DNA of 56,734 nucleotides, taken from assembly GCA_029008035.1 (NCBI GenBank), contig JAQXIY010000037.1:1-56734 (forward strand), written 5' to 3'. Shown piece by piece: positions 49,275-56,734 of the stretch. This DNA comes from Lachnospiraceae bacterium (GTDB lineage Bacteria > Bacillota > Clostridia > Lachnospirales > Lachnospiraceae). A model generated the notes under the pieces. That model made no database searches and was not told the origin of the DNA. It saw nothing but the letters and a program-made list of their open reading frames with translations. The position numbers and the translations under genes were made by a program. Numbering within the stretch: the stretch's first letter is position 1; the number at the start of each line of letters is the position of its first letter.

Positions 49275-50618
49275 ATGGAAGAGGCACTTATTAAGCGAAC
49301 AATGCCCAATAGTTTGGAATCGGAACAATCGGTGGTAGCATCTATGATTACCGACCGGGATGCAATTGTAGCCGCATCAGAGATTTTGACAAAGGATGAT
49401 TTTTATAATCAGCAATACGGCATTCTGTTTGAAGCAATTGTGGAATTGTACAACAGCGGACAGCCGGTGGATGTCATCACATTGCAGAACAAATTAAAAG
49501 AGAAAGATGTACCTGCAGAGGTGGCAAGTCTGGAGTATCTGAAAGACCTGATTCTTTCTGTTCCGGTCACAGTCAATGTGGAATCCTATGCCAATATTGT
49601 AAAGGATAAGGCTTTGCTGCGTCAGATTATCCGGGTGAATCAGGATATTGAAAACGACTGCTACAACGGCAATGAATCGGTGACAAAGATATTGGAGAAG
49701 ACCGAGCATGATATTTTTGCCCTGGTGCAGAATCGTGGCAGCTCAGACTATGTACCCATCCGGGAAGTGGTAATGAATGCCATACACAAAATTGAGCAGG
49801 CATCAAAGCAAAAAGGCTCCGTGACGGGAATTCCCACCGGGTTCATCGATTTGGACTATCAGACAGCGGGACTGCAACCCTCAGATTTGATTTTGATTGC
49901 GGCTCGTCCTTCTATGGGTAAGACGGCCTTTGTGTTGAATCTGGCCCAGTATGTGGCTTTTCATGAGAATCTTTGCACGGCAATTTTCTCTCTGGAAATG
50001 TCAAAGGAGCAGTTGGTAAATCGTCTATTTTCTTTGGAATCCAGGGTGGATGCCCAGAAGCTTCGTACAGGTAATCTGCAGGAATCAGAGTGGGAAAAGT
50101 TAATTGAGGGCGCCGGTGTCATCGGCAATTCTCATTTGATCATAGATGACACACCGGGTATCAGCATTTCTGAACTTCGCAGCAAATGCCGTAAGTACAA
50201 GTTAGACCAGGATTTGAAATTAATTATCATTGACTACTTGCAGTTGATGAGCGGCTCCGGTCGCTCGGAATCCAGACAGCAGGAGATTTCAGAGATTTCC
50301 CGTTCCTTGAAGGCTTTGGCCAGAGAGTTGAATGTACCGGTAATCGCCTTGTCTCAGTTGAGTCGTGCGGTGGAACAGAGACCCGACCATCGTCCTATGC
50401 TCTCTGACTTGCGTGAGTCGGGAGCTATAGAGCAGGATGCGGACGTGGTTATGTTTATCTACCGAGATGATTACTACAACAAGGATACGGACCTCAAAAA
50501 TATTTCCGAGATCATTGTTGCCAAACAGAGAAACGGCCCTATTGGAACCATTAATCTTGCATGGCTGCCGGAGTACACCAAGTTCGGAAATCTGGACCAC
50601 AGCCAGCGATTCGACTAA
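49275..50618 (+). CDS. dnaB: Replicative DNA helicase
   Basis: 'LESEQSVVASMI', 'LILIAARPSMGKTAFVLNLAQYVA', 'LIIIDYLQLMSG'. Confidence 0.96.
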   Translation: MEEALIKRTMPNSLESEQSVVASMITDRDAIVAASEILTKDDFYNQQYGILFEAIVELYNSGQPVDVITLQNKLKEKDVPAEVASLEYLKDLILSVPVTVNVESYANIVKDKALLRQIIRVNQDIENDCYNGNESVTKILEKTEHDIFALVQNRGSSDYVPIREVVMNAIHKIEQASKQKGSVTGIPTGFIDLDYQTAGLQPSDLILIAARPSMGKTAFVLNLAQYVAFHENLCTAIFSLEMSKEQLVNRLFSLESRVDAQKLRTGNLQESEWEKLIEGAGVIGNSHLIIDDTPGISISELRSKCRKYKLDQDLKLIIIDYLQLMSGSGRSESRQQEISEISRSLKALARELNVPVIALSQLSRAVEQRPDHRPMLSDLRESGAIEQDADVVMFIYRDDYYNKDTDLKNISEIIVAKQRNGPIGTINLAWLPEYTKFGNLDHSQRFD

Positions 50619-50737
50619 GTTTTTGTCGGAATTTTACGATTAGATTTCCTTGCTCCCACTCTCAAGAGAGGCTATACTTTTAATGAGGACAAGCAGAACT
50701 TAAGAGAGCAGTATACATAGAGGAAGGAAATGATCTT

Positions 50738-51373
50738 GTGGAAAAAGTTCGTTACATGATTTCTGATGCAGCCCGTATGGTGGCATTGGAACAGCATGTA
50801 CTGCGATACTGGGAGGATGAATTACAACTGGATATCCCCAGAAATGAGATGGGGCATCGATACTATACGGATGATAATATCAAAGAACTGATGCGTATCA
50901 AAGAACTTCGAAGTCAGGGCTATCAGTTGAAGGCGATTCGAATGTATCTCAAGAAGGAGAAGCAGATTGCCGAGAGAGAGAAGAAGGAGTCTGCCGGTAT
51001 TCGGGATATAGATGGATTTGTGACCCTTACTACAGGAAAAGAATTGGGACTTAGTGATGAAGAAGTCCCCAGGCAAGAGCTTACTCAGCAGGATGAGGGA
51101 GAGATTGCCCCCAAGCCGGATGCCAAGATCAAACTGGAACAATTTCGTGTATTAATGACGGAGATTGTTGCTCAGGCCATGAGGGACAATAACGATATTC
51201 TAACCACCCATGTGGAGGAGCGGATTTTAAAAGAAATGAACTATCTGATGCAGGAACATTATCAGATGGAAGAGGATTATTACAAGAAGTTGGATGAGGC
51301 CATTCGCGGCGGAATCCGCAAGCGCAGGGAACAAAAGAAAAAGGTATTTACAAAAAAAAGAACGCCATCATAG
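50738..51373 (+). CDS. MerR family transcriptional regulator
   Basis: 'YMISDAARMVALEQHVLRYWEDELQLDIPRNEMGHRYYTDDNIKELMRIKELRSQGYQLKAI'. Confidence 0.88.
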   Translation: MEKVRYMISDAARMVALEQHVLRYWEDELQLDIPRNEMGHRYYTDDNIKELMRIKELRSQGYQLKAIRMYLKKEKQIAEREKKESAGIRDIDGFVTLTTGKELGLSDEEVPRQELTQQDEGEIAPKPDAKIKLEQFRVLMTEIVAQAMRDNNDILTTHVEERILKEMNYLMQEHYQMEEDYYKKLDEAIRGGIRKRREQKKKVFTKKRTPS

Positions 51374-51385
51374 GCGTTCTTTTCC
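51360..51385. terminator. Intrinsic terminator between MerR-family and ferredoxin genes
   Basis: GAACGCC-ATCATA-GGCGTTC then TTTT. Confidence 0.8.
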
Positions 51386-51411
51386 AGTTCAAAATATGTA
51401 TCCTTGTGGAA

Positions 51412-51597
<186 letters not shown>

Positions 51598-51771
51598 TCA
51601 TAATATTATACAGTCGTTACTGTACTCTCATAATATATCATCTATTTTTTAAAAACAAGTATTTAATTCGATACATGGACGAATAGGAAAAATAAACTGC
51701 TGAAAAGGAATTGCAAAAGAACAAAAAGAGAATTATAATATCACCATCAAACCAGCAAGGAGGAAGAATCA

Positions 51772-51978
51772 GTGGCAAGAGTAAGTAAATCTACTATGAT
51801 TGGTGAATTGTTACAGATTGATGCAGAAGTGGCACCAATCTTATTGAATATCGGAATGCATTGTCTCGGATGTCCATCATCACAGATGGAGACCATCGAG
51901 GAAGCTGCTATGGTACATGGCATTGATGCAGACGATTTGGTTGAAGAAATCAACAATTTCTTAGCTACCAGAGGTTAG
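51772..51978 (+). CDS. DUF1858 family small protein (GTG start)
   Basis: 'MIGELLQIDAEVAPILLNIGMHCLGCPSSQMETIEEAAMVHGID'. Confidence 0.92.
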   Translation: MARVSKSTMIGELLQIDAEVAPILLNIGMHCLGCPSSQMETIEEAAMVHGIDADDLVEEINNFLATRG

Positions 51979-51984
51979 TACAAA

Positions 51985-52021
51985 AGAAAAGTTCCTTCCG
52001 TTGTTCGGAAGGAACTTTTTT
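51985..52021. terminator. Bidirectional terminator
   Basis: AAAAGTTCCTTCCG-TTGTT-CGGAAGGAACTTTTTTT. Confidence 0.85.
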
Positions 52022-52028
52022 TACCAAA

Positions 52029-52775
52029 TTATAACTGCGCCAGAGTGGAAAGAGCATCTGAACCGAGAATGGTTTGATAATGCTCCTTGTAGTAGGAGAG
52101 TTGCCCTACGGTAAAATCCCCCTGGGAACCATATTCTGTGAGAATATTGCAGGTCTTGTTGAACTCTTCAGGAGTGTGCTGTGATTTGCTTACCACAAGA
52201 TAAAATCCATTGTCACGAGGATTCTTGAACAAGGCATTCTCCCCGTGATAAAATCCATTCAATACATGGGCCAGACGAATCAAATCGTCCAAGCTCTTGA
52301 AGGAGAACATCTTGGTAATATCAACCGGAATGGTAACACCTGTTGAAGGTGAGGCGGATGGGTCTGCCTTCTGCTGTAATGATGCGGCAGCTTCCTTGGC
52401 CCGGTGAAACAATTCAATGATGTCATTGGCAGAGGAGGTGGAAGGTGACATAATGTCCTCATACTCCTCCATATCTTCAGGATCTGTATCTTCAGAAAAG
52501 CGGGAAAACCGGGTGTCTAACTCCTCCGGATATTCCACTTTTGTCACAATCAACAAAATAGAATCTGTGGTAAGGGGTACGGCTTCAATCATCAAAGGAA
52601 TGTCTTCTGCATCAAAACCGAATTCGTAAGATGCCTGTTCCATCAACTCCCGGAATAGAGACTTTGCCTTTTCCGTACCATATGCTAACTCACTGAGTTT
52701 GATATGTCTGCTATCTAAATCTTCTCTGGTAAGGGTGCAGCGAATTTGGTTATCATTTACTTTTTCAATTTTCAT
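52029..52775 (-). CDS. mecA: Adaptor protein MecA-like
   Basis: 'MKIEKVNDNQIRCTLTREDLDSRHIKLSELAYGTEKAKSLFRELMEQASYEFGFD'. Confidence 0.9.
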   Translation of the reverse strand: MKIEKVNDNQIRCTLTREDLDSRHIKLSELAYGTEKAKSLFRELMEQASYEFGFDAEDIPLMIEAVPLTTDSILLIVTKVEYPEELDTRFSRFSEDTDPEDMEEYEDIMSPSTSSANDIIELFHRAKEAAASLQQKADPSASPSTGVTIPVDITKMFSFKSLDDLIRLAHVLNGFYHGENALFKNPRDNGFYLVVSKSQHTPEEFNKTCNILTEYGSQGDFTVGQLSYYKEHYQTILGSDALSTLAQL

Positions 52776-52983
52776 GTTATCACATCCTTTTCAGAAAATT
52801 AGGTAAACGACTACCTATAATTATTATAAACAAAGGAAATTGCAAAGTAAAGAAATCAAACTTGTAAAAAGTCTAAAAAAGAAGAAAACAAGACATTTTT
52901 GGAAAAAATTGTTGCATTTATCCAATGGATTTGCTATAAATTATGCAAGAGATGCTTTTCCTGTTCAAGGAAGGAGCAAATGA

Positions 52984-54270
52984 ATGTCATATATTTTTGC
53001 TGACAGGTACCGCGTGGTGAAGACTTTGTATCAATCAACAGCTACCAGGGTACTGCTAGTCAAGCCACAAGAGAGAGATGAACTGCTGGTTGTGAAATGT
53101 ATCAGGAAGCAGAACACATCTACAGACATTTTTCTTGAAGCAAATCTACTACAGGATATGAGACATCCTGGCATCCCCATTTTATATGAGATAATAGAAG
53201 ACGAGACAACCTTGTATTTGATACAGGAGTATGTCTATGGAGATTCGTTAGATCATTATTTGCTTTATCATCAACATATTTCCCAAGAAACGTTCCTACA
53301 ATTTGCAATTCAAATCTGTGAGATTATTCAGTATTTACATTCTCACCAACCTGATCCCATATTATATCTGGATATGAAACCAAGTCATATTATAGTATGT
53401 GGAGAACGGGTGAAATTAATCGATTTTGGAATTGCAAACTTTCTTTCCATTTCGGGAAAAAATATCCACAAATTTGGAACAAAAAAATATGCGGCGCCGG
53501 AGCAGATGACCAATGAAGTATTGGATAAGAGAACTGATGTATACGGTGTCGGAAAAGTCTTAGCACATATGCTGACCTATATGGAACCGAGAGAAGCCGT
53601 CAGGTATTTTCCAATTGTTTGGAGAGCCACAAGAAAAAGACGGTGTCGGCGGACAGAGAGTATTTCTCGCTTAAAGCAGCAGCTTATAGACAAAGGAATC
53701 AAGAAAAATCGTAAACACAAGAACAAAAAGCATCTCAAAAAAGTAATTGCAGTGGTTGGCAGCGACAGGGGTGTGGGATGTACCCATATCGCCATTGCTC
53801 TTGTAAATTATTTAAACCAGGCGGGGTTAAACGCATATTATCGAAATTGCTCAGAGCAGAGGGTATTGGAACAGATGGCTCAGCAGGAGATGATATCTGT
53901 ACAGAAGGATGGCTTTATATATCACGAATCTTTTCGCGGGGTAATGTACTATGATCCTCGGGAAACAACAAATCCTCCCGAAGGAATACAGATCATCGAC
54001 TGTGGTTGTAATGATTGTCCGAAAAACGCAGATGCAACTATCTATGTCTGCGGCGGAAGACTTTGGCAGAAGCCCAAGAATCCAACATGGAAATGGGGAA
54101 AAGACGACATTGTACTCTGCAATTTCTTTGCTGGATATCAAGCGAGAAAATTTGCCAGAGAACAGATGACAAGAGTTTATTTCTATCCCTATCAAAAGGA
54201 CCCGTTTGTTGTCAACACAGCAATTCGACGATTGTTTTCCATTTTCTGCAAATCTTTTTTTAATAAATAA
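52984..54270 (+). CDS. Serine/threonine protein kinase-like domain fused to a degenerate ParA/MinD-like P-loop domain
   Basis: Kinase: 'LLVVKCI', 'LYLDMKPSHIIVC', 'LIDFGIA', 'KKYAAPEQM'; C-terminal 'VIAVVGSDRGVGCTHIAIALVNYLNQAGL' and 'IQIIDCG'. Confidence 0.85.
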   Translation: MSYIFADRYRVVKTLYQSTATRVLLVKPQERDELLVVKCIRKQNTSTDIFLEANLLQDMRHPGIPILYEIIEDETTLYLIQEYVYGDSLDHYLLYHQHISQETFLQFAIQICEIIQYLHSHQPDPILYLDMKPSHIIVCGERVKLIDFGIANFLSISGKNIHKFGTKKYAAPEQMTNEVLDKRTDVYGVGKVLAHMLTYMEPREAVRYFPIVWRATRKRRCRRTESISRLKQQLIDKGIKKNRKHKNKKHLKKVIAVVGSDRGVGCTHIAIALVNYLNQAGLNAYYRNCSEQRVLEQMAQQEMISVQKDGFIYHESFRGVMYYDPRETTNPPEGIQIIDCGCNDCPKNADATIYVCGGRLWQKPKNPTWKWGKDDIVLCNFFAGYQARKFAREQMTRVYFYPYQKDPFVVNTAIRRLFSIFCKSFFNK

Positions 54271-54423
54271 GAATATATGGGACATTGGCAAACGAAACAT
54301 ATAAAGGATATGGAAACATAAAAAACAACGAATAGAATGGTAGCTGGGAAAGGAGAGTTACTCACAGAGAAATCAATATGCTATACTTTTGTTGAAAAAT
54401 CAACCGTTACGAAAAAAGCAAAG

Positions 54424-54447
54424 GAGGTCCGAAAGGGCCTCTTTTTA
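54424..54447 (+). terminator. Intrinsic terminator
   Basis: GAGGTCC-GAAA-GGGCCTC then TTTTT. Confidence 0.75.
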
Positions 54448-54508
54448 TTTGCAAAAGATATGATATACTATGGAGTAGACAAAAGAACCTTAGACAGAAG
54501 GAGGAAAC

Positions 54509-56227
54509 ATGGAGAAGAGAAGACGACGGAGTCATGTACCAAAGTTTATATATATTTTGGCAGTGCTGGGTGTGGCGCTACTTGTTGTGGGCACAGTGTT
54601 TATGATTAAGAGGTATACGCCCACCAAGGAGCATATGAGCCTGGAAGATTACTTCGCCCTGACAGAGGAAAATGAGGCGGCTGTGATTATCAATGGGGAA
54701 TACAAAGAGGTTTCCGACACGGAGGACAATATTCATGCCGTCCGCAGCGACCAAGGTTATTATTTGCAGATAGACTTTCTGAAGAAAGAGTTGGACGATG
54801 GATATGTGTATGACAGTACCGAAGGAGTGTTGCGCTATGCCACGGATAAGGAAGTGGTGAGTGCATCCCTAAACAGCCCGAACTACACAGTTGGTAAACA
54901 ACGGGAAACTTTGGACAAGGATGTGGTGATTTCCCAGGATGGAACTTACTTTGTTGCGCTGAGTTTTGTGGAACTCTTTACGGATATCACTAGTACAACC
55001 TGTGAGGGACCCAACCGTATTGTGATTGAGACGGCAGGATTTACCATCCAGAAGGCAACCCTCAAAAAAGACGTTCCGCTCCGCCGCTTTGGAGGAGTGA
55101 AGAGTAAGATTTTGAAGGATGCGGTCAAGGGAGAAGAGGTAGGTATCCTGGAGGACTACGGAAAGTGGAGCTATGTCATCACAAAGGACGGGGTATTGGC
55201 ATGTGTGCAGAACCGAAAGATGGAGATTACCCACAAGGCTACCACAGAGGCACGCTTGCCCCAGAGAGAGTATGAACATTATAAGATGGATGAAACCGTC
55301 TCCCTGGGCTGGCATCAGGTCACAGGCACGGCAGCCAACAGCACGGTGGAAAAGGTGCTGGCAGACAGCGATATCAATGTGATTTCTCCCACATGGTTTT
55401 ATATTAATGACAATGAGGGAAATATAAAGAATCTGGCATCGGCAGATTATGTGTCCTACTGCCATGACAGAAATGTTCAGGTGTGGGGATTGGTGAGCAA
55501 TCTGGAAAACAAAAATGTGGATACCACGGTGGTGTTGAACACCACCTCTTCCAGAGACAATCTGGTAAACAGCCTGATTACCGCGGCCATCACGTATGAC
55601 TTGGACGGTATCAATGTGGATATGGAGGCTCTCAGCGCATATGCAAAGGATGGATACATCCAGTTTATCAAGGAGCTGTCCATTAAGTGTAAAAAGAATG
55701 ATATTGTCTTGTCGGTAGACAACTATGTGCCATCATCCTCCACGGCATTTTACAATCGAAGTGTTCAGGCGGACTATGCAGACTACATTATTATTATGGC
55801 ATACGACGAACACTACTCCGGTAGTGACGAGGCCGGCTCCGTGGCCTCCATCGGATTTGTAAAACAGGGCGTCAAGGATACTTTAGAGGAGGTTCCGGCA
55901 GAACAGATCATTTTGGGTATGCCGTTCTATGCCAGAGTTTGGGCTGTGAAAGGGGATTCCATCAGCAGCAAGGCATATGGTATGGAGGATTTGGAAGAAT
56001 TTTTGAAACGAAATGATGTGACGGTGACCTGGTCTGAAGTGGACGGGCAGAATTACGGAGAGTTCGTATCAGAAGACACCACCTATATGACATGGGTGGA
56101 GGATGCAACATCCTTAGGCAAGAAGTTAGAGGTGATGAAGTCAGAAAATCTGGCAGGAGCAGCCTTTTGGAAATTGGGCTTTGAAAAGCCCGGTATTTGG
56201 GCTACCATACGCCAATACACAAAATAA
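54509..56227 (+). CDS. GH18-family glycoside hydrolase, membrane-anchored, with SH3-like region
   Basis: N-terminal TM; 'YDLDGINVDMEAL' (DxxDxDxE-type active site), 'ADYIIIMAYDEHYSGSDEAG', 'ILGMPFYARVW'. Confidence 0.9.
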   Translation: MEKRRRRSHVPKFIYILAVLGVALLVVGTVFMIKRYTPTKEHMSLEDYFALTEENEAAVIINGEYKEVSDTEDNIHAVRSDQGYYLQIDFLKKELDDGYVYDSTEGVLRYATDKEVVSASLNSPNYTVGKQRETLDKDVVISQDGTYFVALSFVELFTDITSTTCEGPNRIVIETAGFTIQKATLKKDVPLRRFGGVKSKILKDAVKGEEVGILEDYGKWSYVITKDGVLACVQNRKMEITHKATTEARLPQREYEHYKMDETVSLGWHQVTGTAANSTVEKVLADSDINVISPTWFYINDNEGNIKNLASADYVSYCHDRNVQVWGLVSNLENKNVDTTVVLNTTSSRDNLVNSLITAAITYDLDGINVDMEALSAYAKDGYIQFIKELSIKCKKNDIVLSVDNYVPSSSTAFYNRSVQADYADYIIIMAYDEHYSGSDEAGSVASIGFVKQGVKDTLEEVPAEQIILGMPFYARVWAVKGDSISSKAYGMEDLEEFLKRNDVTVTWSEVDGQNYGEFVSEDTTYMTWVEDATSLGKKLEVMKSENLAGAAFWKLGFEKPGIWATIRQYTK

Positions 56228-56306
56228 TACGTGATTAGAAAACTGCCATTTCATATTTTCTATGGGGTTTCATATAGTTACTAATAAAGGATATGTCTGT
56301 GACAAT

Positions 56307-56734
56307 ATGAAGCGAAAAATCGAAATATATATGGCAGTTTTGCTCATTATGGCCAGTACCGTAGTGAGTATTTGGAGCGTTAGAGCAGTCTCCGGGAAAA
56401 AAACCGAAGAGAAAATCAGAGTGCTGATTGATGCCGGACATGGAGGCGAGGACCCGGGGAAAGTATCCCGGGATGGAACAAGAGAGAAAGATCTGAATTT
56501 AGCCATTGCCACAAAGCTTGGGGATTATTTAAAAAAGCAGGGCATGGAGGTTTATTATACCAGGCAAAAGGATGAAGGACTGTACAGCCCGGGGACTACC
56601 AACAAAAAGATTTATGATATGCAGAAGCGCTGTGAAATTGTGGAAAATGTAAAACCGGATTTTATGATCAGTATTCATCAGAACAGTTTTTCGGACGGGC
56701 AGGTTCATGGGGCGCAGGTATTTTATTATGCCAC
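56307..56734 (+). CDS. N-acetylmuramoyl-L-alanine amidase (Amidase_3, CwlD-like), truncated by window end
   Basis: Manual translation from ATG 56307: MKRKIEIYMAVLLIM...IRVLIDAGHGGEDPGK...MISIHQNSFSDGQVHGAQVFYYA; absent from the ORF track. Confidence 0.88.
   Translation, partial: MKRKIEIYMAVLLIMASTVVSIWSVRAVSGKKTEEKIRVLIDAGHGGEDPGKVSRDGTREKDLNLAIATKLGDYLKKQGMEVYYTRQKDEGLYSPGTTNKKIYDMQKRCEIVENVKPDFMISIHQNSFSDGQVHGAQVFYYA

Noticed and set aside
54337-54609. 90-aa ORF between the kinase fusion and GH18 genes
   Set aside because: Runs through a strong terminator and overlaps the GH18 start; unlikely to be coding.

Overview
About 56.7 kb of a low-to-mid GC Firmicutes chromosome. Gene content and order suggest a spore-forming Lachnospiraceae-like Clostridia (inference; no database search was possible). 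The left end is an origin-proximal partition locus (parA, parB and two perfect parS sites). It is followed by a TetR regulator and oleate hydratase, a translationally coupled pair of hybrid histidine kinases facing a membrane protein with three FliM-like 'LSxDEIAALFAN' repeats, and a GH42/araB/araD sugar cluster. Next come trmB, a DacF-type carboxypeptidase with a very basic tail, and a divergent AbiE-like two-gene locus behind a phased AAGACA repeat array. Housekeeping blocks follow: speA-like/gmk-like/yaaR/holB/yaaT/trmN6/rsmI, spmAB and rpsF-ssb-rpsR. A lactose/galactoside locus holds an AraC regulator, two paralogous binding proteins, two permeases, GH2 beta-galactosidase and galK. It is followed by a His15-less HPr-like protein, an MsmK-type ATPase, gdpP-rplI-dnaB, mecA, a Ser/Thr-kinase/ParA-like fusion and a GH18 protein. 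A CwlD-type amidase is cut by the right edge. tRNA genes: Arg(CCU), Lys(CUU) and initiator Met. Best candidates for something new: (1) the kinase/ParA-like fusion with altered catalytic and Walker A residues; (2) the split phosphorelay pair plus EIAALF-repeat protein; (3) the divergent AbiE-like locus and its operator array; (4) a nested hairpin at the predicted 5' end of the gdpP transcript; (5) a TTGTACA-N20-GGGTACTTGTGAG element found twice in intergenic DNA. No CRISPR array, rRNA or transposase was seen.
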